Source: Sulfurospirillum sp. | GTDB lineage: Bacteria > Campylobacterota > Campylobacteria > Campylobacterales > QNZT01 | Direction of reading: 5' to 3' | DNA length: 16,790 bases | NCBI GenBank assembly: GCA_003978455.1 | Contig: QNZT01000110.1 | Coordinates: 1 to 16,790, forward strand | Part shown: piece by piece, positions 6,179 through 12,988 of the stretch | How positions within the stretch are numbered: position 1 is the first letter of the stretch | How the letters are laid out: each line of letters opens with the position of its first letter | Position numbers and translations under genes: made by a program | The notes under the pieces: model-generated | What the model was told of the DNA's origin: nothing | The model's database searches: none | Seen by the model: the letters and a program-made list of their open reading frames with translations, nothing else

Positions 6179-7147
6179 TTACGGCGCGACTGCCAGCGCC
6201 ACCTTCTCATTTCGAAGATCGTAGCGCTTCCTGAGCTGTGCCAGAAGCGCATCCCAGTGCACCGGTCTCACCTTGCGCATCACCGCCTGGTATGTTTTGG
6301 GCGACCACTTGATAAAATCCATCGGATCGAGCCACTTGTAGAGATAGCGCACCTCATAGTGTAAGTGCGGTCCCGTACTTCTGCCGGTATTGCCCGTATA
6401 AGCGACAAGATCACCTTTAGAGACATAGTCCCCCTCTTTGACAGCATAGCGTGAAAGATGCCCGTAACCGGTTTTGAACCCGAACGAATGGTTGATCAAC
6501 AGAAACTTCCCGTAACCACCCTTCTTTTTTGCATACTCCACAACACCATCAGCCGGTGCATAGACAGGCGTACCCATTTTTACTGCGATATCCTGCCCAA
6601 AGTGAAAGATACGCTCCCCCTTAAACACAGGATGCATCCGGTACCCGAACCCGTCGGAAAAACGTTTGTACTTTTTCAACGGCATACCCGTCGGAATACT
6701 CTCGTTTAGCAAAGAGAGCTCCGCGACAGAGAGTCGTGCAGCTTTGATATGTTCCATACTCTTCTCTTTTGCACGCGCAACACGGTTGTCGAACGCATCA
6801 TCTACAGCCGGTGTCAAACCGATAATTTTCTCAATTTCAGAAAGCTGTGAATTCATCCGTTTGAGTTCATGCTCTTTGTCCGATATATAGCTTATGAGTT
6901 CATGTTTGGTCTTTTGCAGTTTGCCGTTTTCAACCAGCAGATACTGCTGGATCTCTTTGTACTGCTGTCTCTTTTCATCGAGTGCATCGACTTTGGAGGA
7001 GAGCACCCGGATAAAGACGACACCCACGACAAAAAGCGCTATGATACCAAGAACCACCCAGATCGCCATTTTTCGGATCAGCTGATGAACGGTATACTGT
7101 TTGGAACCGCGTACATCACTGATCGTGATCATCAGTCTGTTTCGCAT
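6179..7147 (-). CDS. Membrane-anchored M23 murein endopeptidase (Csd1/Csd2-like)
   Basis: 322 residues. A short cytoplasmic start is followed by one membrane segment (about 28-48), a coiled coil (about 52-110) and a LytM/M23 zinc-peptidase domain (about 165-275). The domain has GFGYRMHPV, zinc ligands His182 and Asp186 (HFGQD), His230 (GYGHLS) and the HLH motif His261/His263. All metal ligands are present, so it should be an active D,D-endopeptidase acting on peptidoglycan cross-links. The layout resembles Csd1/Csd2, which set helical shape in Helicobacter. The start overlaps the end of the DHH gene by 16 bases and has AAGGAGG at 5-base spacing, showing translational coupling. A bactofilin lies 5 kb away, beside the operon promoter. 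Confidence 0.93.
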   Translation of the reverse strand: MRNRLMITISDVRGSKQYTVHQLIRKMAIWVVLGIIALFVVGVVFIRVLSSKVDALDEKRQQYKEIQQYLLVENGKLQKTKHELISYISDKEHELKRMNSQLSEIEKIIGLTPAVDDAFDNRVARAKEKSMEHIKAARLSVAELSLLNESIPTGMPLKKYKRFSDGFGYRMHPVFKGERIFHFGQDIAVKMGTPVYAPADGVVEYAKKKGGYGKFLLINHSFGFKTGYGHLSRYAVKEGDYVSKGDLVAYTGNTGRSTGPHLHYEVRYLYKWLDPMDFIKWSPKTYQAVMRKVRPVHWDALLAQLRKRYDLRNEKVALAVAP

Positions 7148-8100
7148 AGCTCCTCCTTGCGGGAAACCGCCTGCATATCATGTAAAAGCTTCGTCAGTAC
7201 CGATTCACTCTCTTCATGAGATACCTGACAGGTAGCAGCATCCGCATGACCGCCGCCTCCGAATCCTCTAACGATCTGATCCAGATCACTGCGGCTGCTG
7301 TCGTTGAAAATCGACTTTCCGAGTGCGAAAACACTATTTTTGTTTTTCACACCGTTGAGGATATGGATCGATGTCGAGACCTCCGGGAAGAGTGCATAGA
7401 CCATATAACGGTTGCCCGGATAGATCGTCTCCTCATCCCTGAGATCGATCACTGCCACATCCCCTTCTACCTTCGTACAGCGGCGTAGCTGCTCCACAAA
7501 CGCTTCACGATAGCGATCACAGACCGCTACACGCTCCGCGACATCCCGATGCGCCAGTATCGCATCGATATCGCCCTCCAGACATAATTCAGGCAAAAGT
7601 TGCATCAGCCCATAGTTGGAGATACGAAACTCTCTGAAACGCCCCAGTCCGCTACGCGGATCTGTCAAGAAGATCAGACGATCCCAGCCCTGCGGCGACA
7701 GCACTTCCGATTTGGTAAATGCGGCGGATTTCGACTTGTTTGCAGCTTCGATCAGAGGCAACATCTCTTCACCGAACACTTCCCTGCCGCCGTAATACGC
7801 AAATACCACTTCCGAAACAGAGCCCAGATCGGTAAAAACCGCATGGTTTTTGTTGAGTTTCATCTTCTCCGGTCGCTCCATTTTATGGTCAAATGCCATA
7901 AACGCATTCTCCACATAGGGTAAATTTGTGACGATATCGTTCTCATTCACTGCGATGTTACCATCCTGTACCTCTTTGGGGTGGACATAAAGCACCTCAT
8001 CCACCAGATCAAGCTTTTGCAGAAGTGCGGTACTGACGATCCCGTCAAAATCACTCCGTGTGATCAGTCTGTACTTCTTCTGTTCATCTCGCTTTTTCAT
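7132..8100 (-). CDS. DHH/DHHA1-family phosphoesterase
   Basis: 322 residues from the chosen ATG. The N-terminal DHH domain has RSDFDGIVSTALL (metal-binding Asp pair), AFDHK in place of the canonical DHH triplet, and FTDLGS. The C-terminal DHHA1 domain ends with GFGGGGHADAATCQ, the substrate-binding Gly-rich motif. Relatives include NrnA-type nanoRNases/pAp phosphatases and exopolyphosphatase-like proteins; the substrate cannot be told from sequence. The frame extends upstream to a GTG at 8133, inside the LysM gene, but the ATG at 8098-8100 follows the LysM stop directly and has AAGGAAG about 7 bases upstream, so it is preferred. It lies between the LysM and M23 genes and is coupled to both. 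Confidence 0.9.
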   Translation of the reverse strand: MKKRDEQKKYRLITRSDFDGIVSTALLQKLDLVDEVLYVHPKEVQDGNIAVNENDIVTNLPYVENAFMAFDHKMERPEKMKLNKNHAVFTDLGSVSEVVFAYYGGREVFGEEMLPLIEAANKSKSAAFTKSEVLSPQGWDRLIFLTDPRSGLGRFREFRISNYGLMQLLPELCLEGDIDAILAHRDVAERVAVCDRYREAFVEQLRRCTKVEGDVAVIDLRDEETIYPGNRYMVYALFPEVSTSIHILNGVKNKNSVFALGKSIFNDSSRSDLDQIVRGFGGGGHADAATCQVSHEESESVLTKLLHDMQAVSRKEELCETD

Positions 8101-8101
8101 C

Positions 8102-9064
8102 TCATCTTCCTTGTTTTTTATAGATCGGTACACGCAGACGCTGCCCGATATAGATATTGTTCGGGTTTTTGATCAAATCCGGATTTGCCTTGAGGATACG
8201 AGTATACGCCATCGCTTTTCCATAGACCCTTCTGGCGATTTTGGAGAGGGTATCTCCCTTTTTGACAACCACCACCCTTGTCTCGGCAACCCGGGTCGAG
8301 ACCTCTTTTTTGATCGAAGACCGATACCCGGAATGCTTACCATTTTTCGTCTTCATGTCGTTTACGATGTGACCGATTTGCAGTGAAAGATTTGCCAGAT
8401 TATCGTAGCTGTTGGCGCTTTTGCCGACGACAACCCGATTGTAGTGATCGACTTTTTTCTCTTTTTGCGTACGTTTTGCCTTCACCTGCTCTGCGTTTTT
8501 AAGTTCAGCGGAGAGTTCCTCTTCGATATCCTCTATTTGATCGACTTCCGCCAGATTCAGGGCAGCTACGAGTTGGTCTGCATCATTCGCTCCATTTTGT
8601 GCAGGAACCGTTTTTGCGGTTTTCAGATTTTTGGTCTGCGGCGTTCTCTCTGCCGTATGCGGCTGTGACACTTTTACACCGTTGCTGGTTTGGTTTTGCA
8701 TCTGAGACATCAGCATCTTCACGATCTGCTGCATCTCTTCTTGTGTGTAGATCCTCTCTTTGGGAGCATCTGCACTTTGACTTTGGGTAACAGTACGCTG
8801 TGCAGGTTCTGCCACAGGAGCAGGAGTGCTTACATCTGAGTGTACAACCTCTGCCGGCTCTTTTTGCAAACTCTGCCCCTCACCCTTTTGCAGATAACGA
8901 TACCCGAACAGTCCCAAAAACCCCACAAGACCCAGCAACGCTACCACCAAAAGCAGCTGTATCATCTTTGAAAGGGGGCCGCCTTCACCTGCCTTTTTTC
9001 TCTCTCCATGTCCGGAACCGTATGACATAAAATCGTCTTCGATTCTCTCTTTTTTACCAAACAT
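8102..9064 (-). CDS. Single-pass membrane protein with C-terminal LysM domain
   Basis: 320 residues. The cytoplasmic N-terminus (1-32) is charged; one membrane segment spans about 34-56. A long low-complexity region rich in Gln, Ala and Lys (about 60-260) includes a helical, acidic stretch near 165-195. A LysM domain closes the protein (about 263-313: KKGDTLSKIARRVYGKAMAYTRILKANPDL...IYIGQRLRVP). LysM binds the glycan chains of peptidoglycan, so the protein should bridge the inner membrane and the wall. No catalytic domain is seen. AAAGGG precedes the start. It lies 11 bases after the rhodanese gene and directly before the DHH gene, in the same operon as the M23 endopeptidase, which suggests a shared cell-wall role. 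Confidence 0.9.
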   Translation of the reverse strand: MFGKKERIEDDFMSYGSGHGERKKAGEGGPLSKMIQLLLVVALLGLVGFLGLFGYRYLQKGEGQSLQKEPAEVVHSDVSTPAPVAEPAQRTVTQSQSADAPKERIYTQEEMQQIVKMLMSQMQNQTSNGVKVSQPHTAERTPQTKNLKTAKTVPAQNGANDADQLVAALNLAEVDQIEDIEEELSAELKNAEQVKAKRTQKEKKVDHYNRVVVGKSANSYDNLANLSLQIGHIVNDMKTKNGKHSGYRSSIKKEVSTRVAETRVVVVKKGDTLSKIARRVYGKAMAYTRILKANPDLIKNPNNIYIGQRLRVPIYKKQGR

Positions 9065-9075
9065 CTCTTACCCTT

Positions 9076-9735
9076 TCACTTTAGATTCTCTTTTTGTACG
9101 ACCGTTGTCAGCCCAAGCAGTTTCCACCCCTGAAAACCGCTGCGATAATAGTAGATCTTCTGTGCCGGATAGCCGTATCTGAGCATCCCCGCTATCAATC
9201 TGTGTGACTGGTCACACCAGACACCGTTGCAGAAAACCGCCAACTCTTTGGCTTTGGAAAAATCCCAGCTACCATCCTTTTTCACTTTCATACCCAACAG
9301 ACGAAACACCCTCTTTGCAGTCTCTTTCGTTCCATCTTCCATCACCGGGAAAGGGATGTTGATCGCGGATGGTATCGTTTCCAGTTCATACCAGCTTTTG
9401 AGACGTGCATCAATCACGACACCTTTAGAGGTATTGACCTTCTCTTTGAGAAAATGCGCCATCTCCACTTCACCGATAGTCTCCACTTTTTCGTCCACTT
9501 TTGTCGGGTGGATACAAAACGGCGGACACGCCCTGGATGTTTTGGTATAATCATCCGTCAGCCGGTTGGTCGTATCCTGAATACGCGCCACTTTCACTCT
9601 CTGTCCCATATGGTTTACATAAAGAGAGGGGATATCAGGCGTGATCTTGACCAGCAGTTCATCCTTCAGTTCATCTGCCGGCAATATACTGCACGCCAGC
9701 ATCGCAGCCACTGCCGCTGCTACTACGCTTCTCAT
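9076..9735 (-). CDS. Exported rhodanese-like protein, copy 1 (cysteine-rich active-site form)
   Basis: 219 residues from the second of two adjacent ATGs. The second is chosen because GGAG sits 5 bases before it, and the neighbouring related gene starts at the same place. A signal peptide (about 1-20, ending ILPA) is followed by an N-terminal segment with RIQDTTNR and a CPPFC pair (Cys70/Cys74), then a rhodanese domain (about 84-212). The domain has VIDAR, the TIPSAINIPF motif, an active-site loop FCNGVWCDQSHR (Cys169 and Cys174) and YYYRSGFQGW. It resembles the periplasmic CXXCW-type rhodaneses, which carry sulfane sulfur or bind small oxyanions. It is a paralogue of the gene at 11376-12038 and lies just downstream of the chimeric gene. 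The substrate is unknown. Confidence 0.9.
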   Translation of the reverse strand: MRSVVAAAVAAMLACSILPADELKDELLVKITPDIPSLYVNHMGQRVKVARIQDTTNRLTDDYTKTSRACPPFCIHPTKVDEKVETIGEVEMAHFLKEKVNTSKGVVIDARLKSWYELETIPSAINIPFPVMEDGTKETAKRVFRLLGMKVKKDGSWDFSKAKELAVFCNGVWCDQSHRLIAGMLRYGYPAQKIYYYRSGFQGWKLLGLTTVVQKENLK

Positions 9736-9744
9736 CATCTCTCC

Positions 9745-10068
9745 TTAATAATCCCCGACCGTTTCAACACTTTGTACCGTTTTGTGCATCTTTTTTAACA
9801 AAACAAAATTGTCCTGAATAATCATACTGAGTGCTTTTGGGTGGATACAAAACGGCGGACACTCCCTGGGTGTTTCGGTATAGTCAGCCGTCTGCCGGTT
9901 GGTCGTATCCTGAATACGCGCCACTTTCACCTTCTGCCCCTTATGGTTTACATGAAGAGAAGAGAGATCAGGTGTAATCTCGACCGGTAAATCATCCTTC
10001 TGTTCATCTGCCCACAATGTACCACACGCCATCATCGCAACCACTGCCATCACCACTACACTTTTCAT
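9745..10068 (-). CDS. Chimeric small exported protein: rhodanese-family N-terminus joined to PilJ-family C-terminus
   Basis: 107 residues. Residues 1-77 match the start of copy 1 (by hand about 55 of 77 identical), including the signal peptide, RIQDTTNR and the CPPFC pair Cys70/Cys74. From residue 78 (KALSMIIQDN to VETVGDY) it matches the last 30 residues of the upstream triple-PilJ protein (18 of 30 identical). The rhodanese domain is absent. Both ends share the same junction: GATTATTAAGGAGAGAT followed by the next ATG occurs here and at the end of the PilJ gene. This indicates duplication of a rhodanese-PilJ pair followed by an internal in-frame deletion. The frame is open and has a good ribosome site, so it is probably translated; whether the product works is unknown. 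It could equally be a relic. Confidence 0.8.
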   Translation of the reverse strand: MKSVVVMAVVAMMACGTLWADEQKDDLPVEITPDLSSLHVNHKGQKVKVARIQDTTNRQTADYTETPRECPPFCIHPKALSMIIQDNFVLLKKMHKTVQSVETVGDY

Positions 10069-10077
10069 TATCTCTCC

Positions 10078-11379
10078 TTAATAATCCGCGACCACTTCGC
10101 TGATATGTACTGCTTTGTTCATCTCTTTCAACAAGACCGGATTGCCCTGAACGATCGCGCTGAGGGCTTTTTTGCCGGTTTTTTTCTGCAAATAAATCGG
10201 CTTGAGCTTCTCCCACAGACCCGATACCCGCCGCAACTGCGCGATCATCTTCGCGTTGGAGGGTTTGGGTATCCTGTGCGATGCATCACCCGCAACCAGC
10301 ATCTTCAGCGCACTGTCGAACTGACCGATCGTTTCATGAAGCTTTTTGTCGTTTTGCTTCGGCGAGACTTTCGCCAGTATGAGCAGCTTCTCTTTGGTCA
10401 TCTTCTGTGTCAGCATACGCTGTCTGCCTGCTATATCGACAATATTGAGCCTCGCCTTTTCCATAAAACTCTTTTTCCCGCCGCTTTTTTTGAAAAGCTG
10501 TACCAGATGGTGCGACTTTTTCAGCAGCGCTTCGTTGTGTCTGACCACATAGCCAAGCGCTTTGGTATCTTTTCCCCCGCTGCCGATGATCTTTTGGATA
10601 TTTTGCGAAAAAGGCTTCCATGCGGCATTCACTTCCTTCAGATAAGCGACCACTTCCGGACTCTTCGCCGCCTCCAGCCCCAGTGCTGAATCACCTTTGG
10701 CAAACCCCTCCAGCGTCTTTGCATAAAGCGCCGCCGCCTGCTGCAACCGCTTTTTGTTCGCCTCTTTGTCGATCCCGAGCGTTACCAGCAGTGCCAGTTT
10801 CGTCATCTTCTGTGTCAGCATACGCTGCTTTCCGGCGAGATTGACCACATGGTTTTCACTCTTTTTCTGTTTCATGAAGCTCTTGACTAAAGAGGAGAGC
10901 GCCAGAGCCTGTTTCTCTCTCTGAATCGACTTCTCATACTTTTTGACCACTTTGTCCATCGTGACCTGTAGCATTTTGAGCCGGGAGATCATTTCTGTCA
11001 GTAGTTTCGGATTTTCGGGTGGTTTACGCATCGACGGCTTGATCTCTTTCCAGAGTCGCTCCCCCTTTTGCAACTCCTTCTTGATCGCAGGAAGCTTTGT
11101 CGCCTGAAGATGCAGTGACTTATCGCCTTTTTGCAGACCGTGCAAAATCGTCTCAAACTCTTTTGCGCTTAGCAGCAAATCGGCACGGCTGTTTTTGGTA
11201 TCGATCCCTTTTGAGATCAGTTGCAGGTCATTTACCATACGTTGTATCAGTATATGCTGTTTTCCCGCCAAATCGATACTCATCGCCGACTCTTTGGACG
11301 TCAATGCAAATAGCGATGGCATCAACAAGAGTGTTGCCAGAAGCCATATCATCACATTTCGTTTTACATGATGCTTCAT
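10078..11379 (-). CDS. Exported protein with three tandem PilJ/NarX-type sensor domains
   Basis: 433 residues from the ATG at 11379, chosen because it overlaps the rhodanese stop (ATGA), has AAGAGGG upstream and gives a clean signal peptide (MKHHVKRNVMIWLLATLLLMPSLFA, split about 10+15). The frame is open upstream to 11427, but that lies inside the neighbour gene. Three repeats each begin with the hallmark of the type IV pili methyl-accepting N-terminal domain: LAGKQHILIQRM (37-48), LAGKQRMLTQKM (181-192) and IAGRQRMLTQKM (316-327). Each continues with a helix pair including a KGD/AGD turn and a conserved Trp (110, 254, 389). In PilJ and NarX this domain is the periplasmic ligand sensor; here it stands alone, with no second membrane segment, kinase or methyl-accepting part. 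It may be a soluble binding protein. Confidence 0.88.
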   Translation of the reverse strand: MKHHVKRNVMIWLLATLLLMPSLFALTSKESAMSIDLAGKQHILIQRMVNDLQLISKGIDTKNSRADLLLSAKEFETILHGLQKGDKSLHLQATKLPAIKKELQKGERLWKEIKPSMRKPPENPKLLTEMISRLKMLQVTMDKVVKKYEKSIQREKQALALSSLVKSFMKQKKSENHVVNLAGKQRMLTQKMTKLALLVTLGIDKEANKKRLQQAAALYAKTLEGFAKGDSALGLEAAKSPEVVAYLKEVNAAWKPFSQNIQKIIGSGGKDTKALGYVVRHNEALLKKSHHLVQLFKKSGGKKSFMEKARLNIVDIAGRQRMLTQKMTKEKLLILAKVSPKQNDKKLHETIGQFDSALKMLVAGDASHRIPKPSNAKMIAQLRRVSGLWEKLKPIYLQKKTGKKALSAIVQGNPVLLKEMNKAVHISEVVADY

Positions 11380-12038
11380 GAAACACCCTCTTTGGGTTTG
11401 ATCGTCGTCAGGCCCAAAATCTGCCAATACTGCATACCCCCGCGGTAGTAGCGTATCTTATCTTTTGGATAGCCCAATGCAATGAGATGTTTCATCAGCG
11501 TCACACCCTGCTGGCACCATGGACCGTTGTCAAACACCAGCAACTCCTGCGCATCGTCAAAATGCCACCCATCCTCATCCAGCTCTGCACCGAAGATGGT
11601 AAAAACCTGGTCTACATAAGGATTTTCCTGATGCTGTGCGAACATAGAAAAGGGGATATTCAGCGCTCCGGGTATCGTACCGTTTCGGTACCACCTGGGC
11701 ATCCTGCCGTCGATCAGCAACCCTTCGTTTTCACTCACTTTATCTCTGATAAAATAGATCACATCCAGTTCCGTCACCGTACGCACCCCTTTGATCGGCG
11801 TAAAAGGCTGGATCGTAAACGGCGGTGTAGGTCTCGACGTCTTGGTGTAACTGTTTTTCAACTTGTGCGAAGTATCTTGAATACGCTCTATACGTATATT
11901 TTCTCCATTGACATCTACATCGACATACGGCAATCCTTCGACGATATTGACTTCCCTGCCGTACAGCAGACCGACCGCACAAAATGTAAGCAGCAAAAGT
12001 CTCAAAAATGCAGATGCAGACGCTGAGCTCTTTCCCAT
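11376..12038 (-). CDS. Exported rhodanese-like protein, copy 2 (single-cysteine form)
   Basis: 220 residues. An N-terminal hydrophobic segment (about 9-27, LRLLLLTFCAVGLLYG) acts as signal or anchor. The following segment shares RIQDT, YTKTSR and PPFxIxP with copy 1, then a rhodanese domain spans about 86-212 (LLIDGR, TIPGALNIPF, loop VFDNGPWCQQG, YYRGGMQYW). The loop keeps Cys175 but has Asp170 where copy 1 has a cysteine, and the CPPFC pair is TPPFT. The two copies align without length change over most of their length yet have diverged widely, so this is an old duplication. It is the first gene of the seven-gene minus-strand operon; GAAGGG precedes the start and the stop overlaps the PilJ gene start by 4 bases, implying linked function. 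Confidence 0.9.
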   Translation of the reverse strand: MGKSSASASAFLRLLLLTFCAVGLLYGREVNIVEGLPYVDVDVNGENIRIERIQDTSHKLKNSYTKTSRPTPPFTIQPFTPIKGVRTVTELDVIYFIRDKVSENEGLLIDGRMPRWYRNGTIPGALNIPFSMFAQHQENPYVDQVFTIFGAELDEDGWHFDDAQELLVFDNGPWCQQGVTLMKHLIALGYPKDKIRYYRGGMQYWQILGLTTIKPKEGVS

Positions 12039-12071
12039 GATTTTCCCTTCTCTTTGTCATAATTTGATAGG

Positions 12072-12079
12072 ACTATAAT
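12072..12079. promoter_or_regulatory. Overlapping divergent -10 boxes between the rhodanese operon and bactofilin
   Basis: Plus strand TATAAT (12074-12079) suits bactofilin with a leader of about 90 bases. Minus strand TATAGT (12072-12077) suits the seven-gene operon with a leader of about 27 bases. The two hexamers overlap inside the near-symmetric GGACTATAATCGTCC. No convincing -35 is present on either side. Confidence 0.45.
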
Positions 12080-12176
12080 CGTCCCGAAAAACTATTTTTT
12101 TAGAAGCGAAGAAAATTCATAAAAATCTGAAACGGTCGATTTAGGCGCATCAGTCATAACGTAAAGAGGGAAAAAT

Positions 12177-12893
12177 ATGGCACTATTTTCAAAGAGAAAA
12201 CGCAAACAAGAGTATTTCAGCACAGCGACGATCATCACCCGTGGCACATACTCAAGAGGCGGATTTGTGGGCAACGACTCCATCCACATCGACGGAACGA
12301 TCTACGGTGACGTCAAAGTAAACAATGTCGTTATCATCGGTGAAACCGGCAGAGTCAACGGAAAGATACAAGCAAAACAGATCATCAGCAGCGGCATCTG
12401 CCAGGGAAATATTTTATGCGACTCTTTAGAACTGCTCGAAAACTCCCGTAGCCTCAGTCACATCAAGGCGAATAAGATACTTCTTAAAGGAACCATGAAG
12501 GGCAATATCGCTTGCGGCGGGCTTTTCGTACATAAAGACGCCAACATAGAAGCCAACATAGAAGCCAAAAATATCAGCACAGGCGGAAAGATCCAAGGCA
12601 ATATCATCTGTAAACAGATCAAACTCCTCAACACAAGCTATCTCAAAGGCAACCTTTTTGCAGACCGTATCACCAACGAAGGTGGTCATGTGGAAGGATT
12701 TATCGGACGATACTCAGAAATGGTCAAAAAGAACCCGCAACTCAAACAGTATGAGTACATCTTCACCACAGGCACAGAAACCATGCTACTCGGACACAAA
12801 GACTACTATGTAGATGTCCAGGAAGAACTCGAAAAAAACACCCCCGAAACAGATGAAGAGTGCATTGAGGCGGAGTTTTTTGTAGAGGGGTAA
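12177..12893 (+). CDS. Bactofilin-family polymer-forming cytoskeletal protein
   Basis: 238 residues, longer than the usual 120-160 of Helicobacter CcmA. The basic N-terminal tail (ALFSKRKRK) could touch the membrane. The right-handed beta-helix covers about 16-180 with repeated short strands: TIITRGTYSRGGF, SIHIDGTIYGDVKVN, GETGRVNGKIQAKQI, GTMKGNIAC, GGKIQGNIIC, YLKGNLFADRI. An acidic tail ends the protein (DVQEELEKNTPETDEECIEAEF). Bactofilins polymerise without nucleotide and organise cell-wall enzymes. A perfect 12-base tandem duplication (12543-12554 and 12555-12566) gives NIEANIEA. GAGGG at proper spacing supports the start. It diverges from the operon that encodes an M23 endopeptidase and a LysM protein, in line with the known bactofilin-M23 partnership in helical bacteria. 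Confidence 0.92.
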   Translation: MALFSKRKRKQEYFSTATIITRGTYSRGGFVGNDSIHIDGTIYGDVKVNNVVIIGETGRVNGKIQAKQIISSGICQGNILCDSLELLENSRSLSHIKANKILLKGTMKGNIACGGLFVHKDANIEANIEAKNISTGGKIQGNIICKQIKLLNTSYLKGNLFADRITNEGGHVEGFIGRYSEMVKKNPQLKQYEYIFTTGTETMLLGHKDYYVDVQEELEKNTPETDEECIEAEFFVEG

Positions 12894-12988
12894 GTCTGTC
12901 CGATCTATGCCCATCAATATAATCAAAAAATAGAGATTACACAGTTTATGAGTCTATTGATCCCAGATAAGAGGCTATAAAAAATAGA

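Noticed and set aside
8053..8070. Possible tRNA or other small RNA gene within the minus-strand operon
   Set aside because: No cloverleaf or conserved T-loop could be found here or elsewhere in the window by eye.
7132..8133. GTG start at 8133 for the DHH gene
   Set aside because: It lies 32 bases inside the LysM gene without a ribosome site; the ATG at 8100 has AAGGAAG and follows the LysM stop.
9076..10068. Chimeric gene as a simple nonsense-truncated rhodanese
   Set aside because: After residue 77 the sequence does not continue the rhodanese in any frame; it matches the PilJ C-terminus in frame, so it is a recombination product rather than a truncation.
10105..10689. Plus-strand open frame of 194 codons opposite the PilJ gene
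   Set aside because: The minus strand carries three matching PilJ repeats and a signal peptide, so the plus frame is a shadow.
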